Source: CAZDBA01 sp964503615 (lineage in GTDB: Bacteria > Planctomycetota > Planctomycetia > Pirellulales > Pirellulaceae). From it: a stretch of DNA of 39,307 nucleotides. Made by a program: the position numbers and the translations under genes. The notes below the pieces were generated by a model. It searched no databases, was not told where the DNA came from, and saw only the letters and a list, made by a program, of their open reading frames with translations. This document shows positions 17,600-25,019 of this stretch, piece by piece; within the stretch, counting starts at the first letter, position 1; each line of letters begins with the position of its first letter. Where the stretch lies: assembly GCA_964503615.1 (NCBI GenBank), contig CAZDBA010000023.1, positions 1 through 39,307 of the forward strand, in the 5' to 3' direction.

Positions 17600-17665
17600 C
17601 CGTGATACGATCACTAGCAGAAGGAGCAGAGAAAGAGTCAGGAGTGTTACGACGCTAGCGCACAA
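17585..17665 (-). CDS. ilv operon leader peptide, Leu/Val/Ile-rich (ilvL-like)
   Basis: The frame ends TAG at 17587-17585. From the TTG at 17665 it gives 26 residues, of which 13 are Leu, Val or Ile, including the run LLTLSLLLLLVIVS just before the final RFGTA. AAGGA (17679-17675) lies nine bases upstream of the TTG. An in-frame ATG at 17725 would give 46 residues but falls at the predicted transcription start and would need leaderless translation. A ribosome finishing at the stop covers antiterminator arm A, whereas one stalled on the Leu/Val/Ile codons leaves it free. The hydrophobic run could also be a small membrane protein, but the regulatory context favours a leader peptide. Confidence 0.7.
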   Translation of the reverse strand: MCASVVTLLTLSLLLLLVIVSRFGTA

Positions 17666-17732
17666 AACTACCAGTCCTTGTGAAAGGTCGTTTGGTGTGG
17701 CTGGGCTGGAAATCGCGTAACTCATGACTCCG

Positions 17733-17761
17733 AATCTAAGCAAGCCTGCGATATCCGTCAA
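17733..17761 (-). promoter_or_regulatory. ilv operon promoter
   Basis: On the minus strand, TTGACG (17761-17756) and TAGATT (17738-17733) are separated by exactly 17 bases, close to the sigma-70 consensus. Transcription would start near 17726, about 60 bases before the TTG start of the leader peptide and about 170 bases before the terminator hairpin. Confidence 0.6.
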
Positions 17762-18052
17762 TTTTGAAATCTAAAATTTCTTCAAAGAATTGGATCGCTT
17801 GGCTAGCGATTTGAGCGATGATCGTTCATTTATTCATTTGTTCGGTTAGGTCGCTGCCTTTAGGAACTCATAACGGAAACACCGATTCCTTTATCTCGAA
17901 TACGTGCTGGCTCATAAGAAATTGAAAGCTCTGCCAAGAAAACAAGATTCAAAAGTGGCTTTGTCAATCGTTTTCGACGATATTGAAATCGAATCTCGGG
18001 AGACTGAGTCGAGAAGACAAAGACCAAAGCGTTTTGAAACGAGGGAGAAGAG
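17762..18052. other. divergent intergenic region between ilv promoter and DinB-like gene
   Basis: No gene is supported in these 291 bases. They hold the upstream side of the ilv promoter and the promoter of the DinB-like gene, for which I could not pick a convincing -35/-10 pair. GAGGGAGAAGAG directly before ATG 18053 is a strong ribosome site. Confidence 0.4.
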
Positions 18053-18544
18053 ATGAATTCACGAGAAGCGATCAAAAATTCAATTCAAACTGCGGACATG
18101 GTTTGTGGGGCCTACCTTAGCGATCTAACGGATGTGGAACTGATGCAACGGCCACACGCTGAATGCAACCATATCAATTGGCAAGTCGGCCATTTGATAT
18201 CGTCCGATTTCAACATGGCAAATGGGTGCATTCCCGGATTGCTGTCTGAGTTGCCGGAGGGGTTCGCTGACAAATACAGCAAGGAAACAACAAACAACGA
18301 CGATGCAGCCGCTTTCTGTAGCAAAGAGGAACTTATGTCGCTCGCTCAAACCCAGCGCGCGGCGATACTGGCTAAGCTGGACGAATTGGAAGACTCCGAT
18401 CTAGCAAAAGCGGCCCCCGAGTCGATGCAATCGTACGCGCCAACGGTCGGTGCCGCATTAAATATGTTGGGTGGGCATTGGATGATGCATGCCGGTCAGT
18501 GGGTGATTGTACGAAGAAACTTGGGTCGAGAGATTGTGATTTAA
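18053..18544 (+). CDS. DinB-like metal-dependent four-helix protein
   Basis: The protein has 163 residues and a four-helix pattern of the DinB/YfiT-like superfamily. Helix ends carry HINWQVGHLIS (H47) and, near the C-terminus, GGHWMMHAGQW; these histidines could form the usual three-histidine metal site. Family members are thiol-transferase or stress-linked proteins, often of unknown substrate. One base separates its TAA from the ATG of the next gene, so the two are translationally linked. The family assignment rests on the His pattern and length. Confidence 0.7.
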   Translation: MNSREAIKNSIQTADMVCGAYLSDLTDVELMQRPHAECNHINWQVGHLISSDFNMANGCIPGLLSELPEGFADKYSKETTNNDDAAAFCSKEELMSLAQTQRAAILAKLDELEDSDLAKAAPESMQSYAPTVGAALNMLGGHWMMHAGQWVIVRRNLGREIVI

Positions 18545-18545
18545 G

Positions 18546-19469
18546 ATGGGTAAACATCAATCGTTTGGGATTCTCTTCGGGTTGTTGATTGCATTCATAG
18601 TCGTTGCCTTGCCGCAACGCGAGGCTGTGCATGGTCAGGAACCCCAGGAAGAATCAAACTCCGCAGCACCCCAGCGTGGCGAACCGATTCTGTTGTTTGA
18701 TGGAACTTCGTTAGAAGGTTGGGGCAATAAAGATGACTCGCCAAATGATGGTTGGGTGATTCAAGAAGGTGTTTTGTTCCGCAGCAAACGAGCGGGACAT
18801 CTTTACTATTCTCAAGAGTTCGAAAATTTCGAGTTGACGTTCCAATGGAAACAGGAGGAGGGCGGCAATAGCGGAGTCAAATATCGTGTTAAGGATTATC
18901 GTTCTTTGTTTTACGGAACTCGGTCTCTGGGCTGTGAATTTCAGTGCATCGCCAATGAAAAAAACTCAAAAACTTCGTCGGGCAGTTTATATGCGTTATA
19001 CGCGCCAGACACAGAACAGCCAAAATTGAATCCTGCTGGAGAATGGAATTCAGGAAAGATCGTTGTTTATGAACAGGAGATCCAACACTGGCTGAACGAT
19101 GAATTGGTTGTCAGGGCTCAGGTGGGCGGTCCGGATTGGTTAGAACGGGTCGCCGGCAGTAAGTTCTCGATCTACAAGAACTTTGGACAGAACCGGACGG
19201 GTAAGATCTTTTTGCAGGACCATGGCGACCCCGTTTGGTTTCGCAACATCGTTTTGACTCCATTGGAAGCGCCGGCAGAACTTGATCTACCGCTCCCTCC
19301 AGAATCGCAGCTGCCCGAGCTTTTGCCTCCGGAAGAAACTGTTCCTCTTGTTCCGATTGAAACGGGTTTTTTGCGGGATACCCCATTCATAGTTGCGAAT
19401 TCTGCATGGCACATGCCTATTGTCCGGTCATCGCTCCGCGTTGTGATTGTAGAATGCATCCGTTGTTGA
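18546..19469 (+). CDS. secreted DUF1080 (3-keto-disaccharide hydrolase-like) protein
   Basis: The protein has 307 residues. A signal peptide (FGILFGLLIAFIVVALPQ) is followed by a spacer rich in Glu and Ser. The DUF1080 beta-sandwich then runs from about residue 48: LLFDGTSLEGWGNKD, WVIQEGVLFRSK, 'FENFELTFQWKQEEGGNSG' and IFLQDHGDPVWFRNIVL. These are the standard 'FDG..L.GW', 'GNSG' and 'LQ.HG..V.FRNI' signatures. The family is greatly expanded in planctomycetes and is linked to sugar degradation. An unusual tail of about 55 residues follows the domain, proline-rich and then hydrophobic with two cysteines. It could be a short extension, or the result of a frameshift. Confidence 0.85.
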   Translation: MGKHQSFGILFGLLIAFIVVALPQREAVHGQEPQEESNSAAPQRGEPILLFDGTSLEGWGNKDDSPNDGWVIQEGVLFRSKRAGHLYYSQEFENFELTFQWKQEEGGNSGVKYRVKDYRSLFYGTRSLGCEFQCIANEKNSKTSSGSLYALYAPDTEQPKLNPAGEWNSGKIVVYEQEIQHWLNDELVVRAQVGGPDWLERVAGSKFSIYKNFGQNRTGKIFLQDHGDPVWFRNIVLTPLEAPAELDLPLPPESQLPELLPPEETVPLVPIETGFLRDTPFIVANSAWHMPIVRSSLRVVIVECIRC

Positions 19470-19557
19470 TTAACGGACGCTAACGAAAAACCGGTTGGTA
19501 TTGACCGCCAGTTTGACGCTTCTGCCTATGTTCACTTGTCTATAAAGCGATGTGCCG

Positions 19558-21108
19558 ATGAGCTCAGAATTTGTTTGTCGTTTTTGCCAAGCGGAGCTTC
19601 CCGCATATGTAGCCAATGACACTTGCCCCGAATGTGGTTGCTCGATCGACTTAATAGATAACAACCAATCGGTTGAATCCGACGAGTCCGGCAACACCGA
19701 AGATAGCACCAAAGCCAAATCAAACTCATTTCAATTAGAAGGATCCGTCGATAATCTATCGGGCCAAGATCTTGGAGATTTTCGACTTTTGAAACCGATC
19801 GCCCGACGCGGATTGGGCGTTGTATACCGAGCCCAAGAGAAAAGCCGTGATCGGTTTGTGGCGTTAATGGTCATCGACTCCAAAGTGGTATCAGGCGAAG
19901 CGGGAATCGACCGCATGGAGATCGAAGCTCGATCAGTGATCGAACTGGACCACCCCAACATCGTTCCCGTCTACGACGTCGGTCAAGTTGATGGCAGGCA
20001 CTTCGTTTCCATGGGTTTGGTGGAAGGGCAAAGTCTGGCAGATAAAGTTGCTGATCGTGCGGTCAGCCCAAACATGGCCGCCGAGTTATTATTATCTGTC
20101 TGCGAGGCGGTCGAGTTCGCGCACCAACGCGGTATCCTCCATCGAGACTTGAACCTTCATAACGTATTGCAGGACACGGCCGGCGTGTTGAGAGTCGCCG
20201 ATTTTGGAATGGCTAGACAACCCGTTTGGAGCGGCAAGGATGACGAAACAGATGTTGAAGAGGTCGAACCGTTAGCCGGCCCGTCATGGGGTTGTATGTC
20301 GCCCGAGCAAGCTCGCATCCAATCAGGCGATTCGTCAGAAGCCCAAGATAGTTGGAACGACGTTACTGAGGCTGCCGATGTATATGGTGTCGGAGCGATT
20401 CTTTATTCATTAGTTTCCGGTTCGCCGCCGCTGGACGGCGATACAGCGAGTCAAACGTTAAACAAGGTGATCGAACAAGAACCGTTGCGGCTTTCCAGAA
20501 TCGCAACGGCCAGTAGTTTCTCGAAAGATCTCGAGACGATTTGCATGAAATGTCTTGATAAAGATCCAGCGGAACGGTACCCCTCTGTTTCGGCGGTGAA
20601 AGCGGAGTTGAACAGGTTCATTGCTGGTGATCCGATCGATGCAAAACCACAGGGAGTTTGGGGCACAATTCAGCGTTGGCGGCGGATGATCGCTGGCAAT
20701 CGGGATCTCCGTTTACGTTCGGCAAAAAGCATTGCAGGATTTCCGTTGGTCAGTATCGCCTTTGGCCAAAACCGCAGCGGCAGCGAAGAGTTTGGGCACG
20801 CAAAAGGCGTAATCGCATTGGGTGATCGAGCCACAGGTGTCATCGCGTATGGTAGTTTTGCCCGTGGAGCCATCGCGATCGGTCGAATCGCAGTCGGCTT
20901 GGTTTCGAGTGGCCTCTTGTCAGGAGGCGTACTCAGCATCGGACTAGGTGCCCTGGGATACTGGTCGTTGGGAGCGGTAGCGATCGGTGTTAGCGCCTTT
21001 GGACTGGTGGCGATCGGATATAAGTGTCTGGGATTAATTTCGCTGGGCTATAAAGCGATCGGCGCGGTGAGTAAGAGTTTTATAAATTTGATAGGGATCT
21101 GGTTGTGA
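19558..21108 (+). CDS. kinase-like (probable pseudokinase) protein with zinc ribbon and GxxAx pentad repeats
   Basis: The protein has 516 residues from ATG 19558; GTG two codons earlier is possible. Residues 7-28 form a zinc ribbon (CRFC...CPEC). A Hanks-type kinase fold follows from about 72: a degenerate glycine loop IARRGLGVVY, then VALMVID, where the catalytic VAIK lysine is methionine (M104). HRDLNLHN (195-202) has Asn in place of the usual Lys199. DFG (215-217) and the APE-like MSPEQA are kept. The last 100 residues are pentads of the form G-x-x-A/S-x (GVIAL, GDRAT, GVIAY, GSFAR, GAIAI...). Catalysis is doubtful; a signalling scaffold is more likely. The TGA overlaps the GTG start of the next gene. 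Confidence 0.8.
   Translation: MSSEFVCRFCQAELPAYVANDTCPECGCSIDLIDNNQSVESDESGNTEDSTKAKSNSFQLEGSVDNLSGQDLGDFRLLKPIARRGLGVVYRAQEKSRDRFVALMVIDSKVVSGEAGIDRMEIEARSVIELDHPNIVPVYDVGQVDGRHFVSMGLVEGQSLADKVADRAVSPNMAAELLLSVCEAVEFAHQRGILHRDLNLHNVLQDTAGVLRVADFGMARQPVWSGKDDETDVEEVEPLAGPSWGCMSPEQARIQSGDSSEAQDSWNDVTEAADVYGVGAILYSLVSGSPPLDGDTASQTLNKVIEQEPLRLSRIATASSFSKDLETICMKCLDKDPAERYPSVSAVKAELNRFIAGDPIDAKPQGVWGTIQRWRRMIAGNRDLRLRSAKSIAGFPLVSIAFGQNRSGSEEFGHAKGVIALGDRATGVIAYGSFARGAIAIGRIAVGLVSSGLLSGGVLSIGLGALGYWSLGAVAIGVSAFGLVAIGYKCLGLISLGYKAIGAVSKSFINLIGIWL
20811..21080 (+). repeat. protein-level pentad repeat, G-x-x-A/S-x
   Basis: Inside the kinase-like gene, about 17 uninterrupted 15-base units encode pentads that begin with Gly and mostly have Ala or Ser at position 4 (GVIAL GDRAT GVIAY GSFAR... 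GLISL GYKAI). The spacing is strict over about 85 residues. It may form a beta-solenoid in the manner of pentapeptide repeats, or a packed membrane-inserted stack. Confidence 0.75.
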
Positions 21109-21863
21109 TTTTTGGTTGGTTAAAGAAACGTCGTCGGAAAAAGATCCTAGCTCAGCCCTGGTCAGAAGCATGGTCGCTGCATTTAAATCGGAACGTGCGA
21201 TTGACGTGGCGACTGTCCGAAGCAGAGATGTCAAAGCTACAAAGGCTTGTACAGATTTTTGTAGCCGAAAAGAACTGGGAGGGCTGTGAAGGACTGGAAG
21301 TTACCGAAGAGATGAAAGTCACCATCGCGGCCAGTGCAAGTTTGATGTTGTTAGGCGTCGAAGATTTCTACTTTGACAACGTGCGTACGATTCTCATTTA
21401 CCCCAAAGCGTTTAGTCGTCAGACGAGTGATGGAGTTTCGACAGGAGTAAGCCATAGGGCAGGGGAGGCTTGGCAGGGCGGCCCAATTATTCTTTCCTGG
21501 CGTGATACTTTGCAGGGAGCTCGCAATGAAGATGACGGCCGCAATTTGGTTGTCCACGAATTTGCCCATGCGTTGGATGGACTGGACGGAAGCATGGGCG
21601 GAAACTTGATTTTTTCAGACCCAAAGGATGTCGCGGAATGGGGCGAGGTAGTCGAATCCGAGTTCCAGGAATTAGTAAACGCTAAAGAGACCCGTAGACG
21701 CACATTGTTGGACCACTACGGCGCGACAAACCTGGCTGAATTCTTCGCGGTAGCGAGCGAGACGTTTTTCGAACAACCGAGTGAACTAAAACAGAAGCAT
21801 TCGAAGTTGTTCGAGCTTTTGATTAAGTACTATCACGTCGACCCCAGAAATTGGCAGCATTAA
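21105..21863 (+). CDS. mtfA: MtfA-like zinc peptidase (M90 family)
   Basis: The protein has 252 residues. The zinc motif HEFAHALD (H151, E152, H155) is followed by 'NLAEFFAVASETFFEQP', supplying the third ligand, as in E. coli MtfA, the peptidase that binds the Mlc/DgsA repressor. Other family marks are 'LQRLVQIFVAEKNWEGCEGL' and 'TIAASASLMLLG'. Planctomycetes may lack Mlc, so the target here is open. GTG is chosen as start because it overlaps the TGA of the kinase-like gene (GTGA), implying translational coupling. Confidence 0.85.
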   Translation: MIFGWLKKRRRKKILAQPWSEAWSLHLNRNVRLTWRLSEAEMSKLQRLVQIFVAEKNWEGCEGLEVTEEMKVTIAASASLMLLGVEDFYFDNVRTILIYPKAFSRQTSDGVSTGVSHRAGEAWQGGPIILSWRDTLQGARNEDDGRNLVVHEFAHALDGLDGSMGGNLIFSDPKDVAEWGEVVESEFQELVNAKETRRRTLLDHYGATNLAEFFAVASETFFEQPSELKQKHSKLFELLIKYYHVDPRNWQH

Positions 21864-21950
21864 TCCCCCGCAAATCATGCAGCGGAAAGCCCGAGATTGA
21901 TCCTGGCCACGCTTGGGTTTACTTTTGCATTGGAACTACACGGAGCTTGA

Positions 21951-22976
21951 ATGAAGATTTTTCATACACCTGATCATCTATTGCATGCTCCACAGGCTGA
22001 ACTGCACCGCGGCCAGATGGTTTCGCCTCATGAGAACCCGAGCAGGATGGAGTTACTCATCGCGGGCCTTGAGCGAGTCAATATTACGCGAGAGAGTTTT
22101 TCAACTCCCGGAGAGTTTGGTCTCGCTCCGATATTGGCGGTGCATCGTCGGGACTATATCGAGTTCCTTAAAACGGCTTGGTCGCGTTGGAAGGCAGCTG
22201 GATATGCTGGCGATGTTTTGCCAATGAGTTATCCCGTTCATCCGCGCCGTGATAAACCGCCGATCGACGTCGATGGAGCTGCAGGATTTTATAGCTCATC
22301 CTCCGACACGGTTGTCACGGAAACCAGTTGGCAAGCTTTGACCTCAATAGCGAACTGTGCGGTCAGCGCAGCTCACGAGACAGTAATGGGCGGTTCTGCC
22401 TTTGCCCTTATTCGTCCTCCCGGACATCATGCTGGCGCCGCGTATATGTCTGGATATTGCCATTTGAATTCGGCAGCGATTGCAGCTCAATACATACGCG
22501 ACCAGGGCGTCGAGCGTGTTGCCATTCTGGATGTTGATTTTCATCACGGTAATGGTACGCAAGATATCTTTTATGCGCGGGAAGATGTGTTCTTTGCATC
22601 GATCCACGGACACCCTGATCATCACTTTCCCTATTTTTGGGGTCATGAGGATGAAATCGGCGTAGGCGTAGGTGAAGGCTTTACAGCAAACTATCCCCTC
22701 ATGCCTGGAACTGATTACGACGGTTGGGTTCAAGCTTTGGAGCTTGCCCTGAATAAAATTCAGGACTTTGGGGCAGGTGCCTTGGTGATCTCGCTTGGTG
22801 TCGACACATTTGAACACGACCCGATCTCGTCATTTCGGCTTACGACACCCGACTTTGCGGACTATGGAAAACGGATTGCGGGGCTGGGACTTCCCACAAC
22901 CATAATCATGGAAGGCGGCTACGGTGTACCAGCGATCGGCGACAATACCGCAAATGTGATTGCCGAATTCAAATAG
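21951..22976 (+). CDS. histone-deacetylase-like amidohydrolase (acetylpolyamine-amidohydrolase type)
   Basis: The enzyme has 341 residues and belongs to the arginase/deacetylase superfamily. Visible active-site parts are RPPGHHAG with the H159/H160 pair, DVDFHHGNGTQ with zinc ligands D196 and H198, the third ligand in LGVDTFEHDP (D285) and the closing MEGGYG with the usual tyrosine. The early loop HENPSRMELL and overall length resemble bacterial acetylpolyamine amidohydrolases, which remove acetyl groups from polyamines. Substrate remains inferred. It follows the mtfA-like gene by 87 bases. Confidence 0.9.
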   Translation: MKIFHTPDHLLHAPQAELHRGQMVSPHENPSRMELLIAGLERVNITRESFSTPGEFGLAPILAVHRRDYIEFLKTAWSRWKAAGYAGDVLPMSYPVHPRRDKPPIDVDGAAGFYSSSSDTVVTETSWQALTSIANCAVSAAHETVMGGSAFALIRPPGHHAGAAYMSGYCHLNSAAIAAQYIRDQGVERVAILDVDFHHGNGTQDIFYAREDVFFASIHGHPDHHFPYFWGHEDEIGVGVGEGFTANYPLMPGTDYDGWVQALELALNKIQDFGAGALVISLGVDTFEHDPISSFRLTTPDFADYGKRIAGLGLPTTIIMEGGYGVPAIGDNTANVIAEFK

Positions 22977-23153
22977 CAGAGCGTTCACCTCGGTGCGTTT
23001 AATTCGGTGCGCTTACGTTGCCGAAAAAAGTTGCTGGAAAGTTCACAACCAGTTTGACATAAGGGTCCGGCACAGAGGACGATAGGGTACTATTGGCTCG
23101 CAAGCCCGTTAGCTCTGTGACTTCCCCGAGTGGCAACCCAAAGGCAAGGAATT

Positions 23154-24257
23154 ATGAAAACGGCAACCACCCTTCTGCTCATTCTGACGTTCTCGACTCA
23201 GCTATGGGCTCAAGACTTAGACGAAACTGACGAGTTGATTCAAAACGCCGTGAATCAATTGATCCAGTTTCAGGAAGAGGATGGTGCTTGGCCTTATGAA
23301 GGAGTGTACCGCGTGAATCGTAAGATTCCAGTTGGATATCGGATCGGGGGAACGTCGATTGTTTCGACTGCTTTGTTGTACGCGACTGCGGGCAATTCGA
23401 CCGAAAAAAACGAAGCGGTAGATTCGGCCATTGGACGAGGTATCGAAATCGTGCTCAGCGACCTGGAGAATCCACGGATGGAATTGTCGACGGCCAACCG
23501 TTACGACGTCCGCGTCTGGGGTCACATCTATGCACTCGATTTCTTTTGTCGACTTCGAGATACCCAACGATTCGAGGATCAGCGCAAGCAGACGGACGCC
23601 TGGATTCCAAAGCTTGTCGAAATTTTGACAGCCGAGCAGCTTGATGACGGTGGGTGGAACTATGCGACTCGCGGTCGCCATGCGGCGTTTGTCACTTCGC
23701 CGGCAGTCCAGGCTTTGTTGTTGGCGCGGCAGCAAGGAGAAGATGTTCCGGATGAAGTTTTCGAAAAAGCGAAACAGGTCTTGTTGGACAGTCGCACCAA
23801 AAAAGGCGCGTTTCAGTATAGCGGAGTGGTTACCAGACGTCCGGCTCCACTTCCTGGCTCAATAGCTCGCAGCGCGCTATGCGAATTGACACTTGTTTTG
23901 CTAGGTGAAGGGGACGTAGAACAGGTTCAGGATTCGATCAACGCGTTTCATGAACACTGGGACGAATTGGAAAAGCGCCGAGCAAAAACAGGAACTCACG
24001 AGGGTCCCTACGGAATCGCGCCTTATTACTTCTATTTTGGCCATCGGTACATTGGACAAGCGGTGCAGTTGCTGGCCGAAGAAGACGCACTGACCGAGGC
24101 TGCAAAACTAAAGTCGGTGTTGATGAAAACCAAGAGCGATGAAGACACATGGAATGACCGAGTCTTCGATCGCTCGAAAGCGTATGGCACGGCGATGTCC
24201 GTATTGGCGTTGCTGGACAACATTCCACTGCCAGAAAAAATTGAATGGAAGAAGTAG
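23154..24257 (+). CDS. secreted alpha/alpha-toroid (prenyltransferase/squalene-cyclase-like repeat) protein
   Basis: The protein has 367 residues from ATG 23154, which has AAGGAA just upstream. It has a signal peptide (TATTLLLILTFSTQLWAQ). Repeats typical of squalene-hopene-cyclase-like toroids follow: 'LIQFQEEDGAWPYEG', 'LTAEQLDDGGWNYATRG', 'TSPAVQALLLARQQGEDVP' and 'KKGAFQYSG'. The QW-like G-x-W pieces are kept, but the DxDD cyclase motif is not evident. The protein is probably non-catalytic or of unknown activity. Such secreted repeat proteins are common in planctomycetes. Confidence 0.8.
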   Translation: MKTATTLLLILTFSTQLWAQDLDETDELIQNAVNQLIQFQEEDGAWPYEGVYRVNRKIPVGYRIGGTSIVSTALLYATAGNSTEKNEAVDSAIGRGIEIVLSDLENPRMELSTANRYDVRVWGHIYALDFFCRLRDTQRFEDQRKQTDAWIPKLVEILTAEQLDDGGWNYATRGRHAAFVTSPAVQALLLARQQGEDVPDEVFEKAKQVLLDSRTKKGAFQYSGVVTRRPAPLPGSIARSALCELTLVLLGEGDVEQVQDSINAFHEHWDELEKRRAKTGTHEGPYGIAPYYFYFGHRYIGQAVQLLAEEDALTEAAKLKSVLMKTKSDEDTWNDRVFDRSKAYGTAMSVLALLDNIPLPEKIEWKK

Positions 24258-24273
24258 GAGTATTAATGCGAGC

Positions 24274-24332
24274 AACCCGCAGCGTAAGCAAGAAACAACA
24301 GCACGTTGTTTCCTCGCTAACGCGTCAGGTTT
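24274..24332. repeat. REP-like palindrome, AACCCGACGCGTTAGCGAGGA family (copy 2)
   Basis: The left arm AACCCGCAGCGTAAGCAAG and the reverse complement of the right arm AACCTGACGCGTTAGCGAGG line up, with the pairing continuing into GAAACAAC and a loop near AGCAC. The arm sequence matches the copy at 8774-8826. It lies between two convergent genes, where such elements often sit, and may also act as a bidirectional 3' end. Confidence 0.75.
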
Positions 24333-24338
24333 CCATTT

Positions 24339-24974
24339 TTATCCTAATACAGCGAGTGTATCGGTCGGTTCGGGGCGCTTGGTGTAATCGGCATCGAGTT
24401 CGATCGATTTGATTTCATGGTTGGCACCTAAAACCAATCTTGTCGGCAGTGGCAATTCCCACGTTCCATTTCCGTTTGAGCTACCTACATCGATTCCAAA
24501 ACCACCGTAGATTTCTTGCAATTCTTCAGGGAGTCCATGGACAAGATCCATTTGCTTTGCATAAGCGTTGTCTTGGTCGAACAGAATCTCAAAATTCAAA
24601 CCTAGAGACTTAATCAGTTTCCCAGTTGCCTCAGGGTTCTCTGGCGAAATTGCGACCAAACGAGTGTCCTTGGCTGCAAATTTTTCGACGAAATCGTTAA
24701 GAGCTTCCAGCTCTAAGTTGCAGTACGGTCACCAACTGCCACGAAAAAACGAAACCACCAAATGCCCAGAACCGATCAGGTCAGCAGACGAATGTTCGTT
24801 CCCTTTGCTATCGGGCAATTTAAATTCTGGCGCGGATCCGCCTACTTTGGGGATGGCTCGAGACGGAATAGAGTCAGCAACCGCCCCTGTTGTTTGTTTG
24901 ACCACAGCAATCAATTCAGGGGTAAGCTTCTTTACTGTCTGAGCTGCAATCTCAGCAAGTTTTTCTTTCAACAT
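24339..24974 (-). CDS. peroxiredoxin-like selenoprotein with UxxC motif (UGA read as Sec82)
   Basis: Read as one frame of 211 residues. Residues 1-81 end VVSFFRGSW; then UGA (24731-24729) stands where the family has cysteine; then PYCNLELEALNDF continues without shift to the stop at 24339. Thiol peroxidases of the AhpC/TSA-like family have 'RG-x-W-C-P-Y-C-N', so UGA replaces precisely the active-site Cys, and the second Cys (C85) remains. A hairpin fitting bacterial SECIS rules follows. The role would be reduction of peroxides with selenol chemistry. Domain features include APEFKLPDSKG and VAISPENPEATGKL. A nonsense-mutated pseudogene is the alternative. It starts 45 bases after the GH30-like gene, with GGAGAA upstream. 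Confidence 0.85.
24700..24714 (-). promoter_or_regulatory. putative bacterial SECIS hairpin of the peroxiredoxin-like gene
   Basis: On the minus strand AGAGCT-GGA-AGCTCT forms a perfect six-pair stem. Its loop begins 20 bases after the UGA and starts with GG. Known bacterial SECIS rules ask for a loop roughly 16-37 bases downstream of UGA with a G in its first two positions; both are met. Confidence 0.65.
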
Positions 24975-25019
24975 TATATTTCTCCGTGATAGAGCGGTAG
25001 TCAGTGTTCGGTATTTAGT

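Noticed and set aside
17585..17725. A 46-residue small membrane protein gene upstream of ilvD
   Set aside because: The hydrophobic run could be a membrane helix, but the overlap of its last codons with a perfect antiterminator arm, and its ATG falling at the predicted transcription start, fit a leader peptide better. I keep it as an alternative.
22981..23020. Short tandem repeat TCGGTGCG-TTTAAT-TCGGTGCG before the toroid-protein gene
   Set aside because: Only two short copies, with no promoter or operator context that I can recognise.
24339..24659. A separate short gene for the second half of the peroxiredoxin-like protein
   Set aside because: It lacks the N-terminal half of the domain and starts inside a conserved strand at a TTG. 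The continuous frame through the UGA gives the complete fold.
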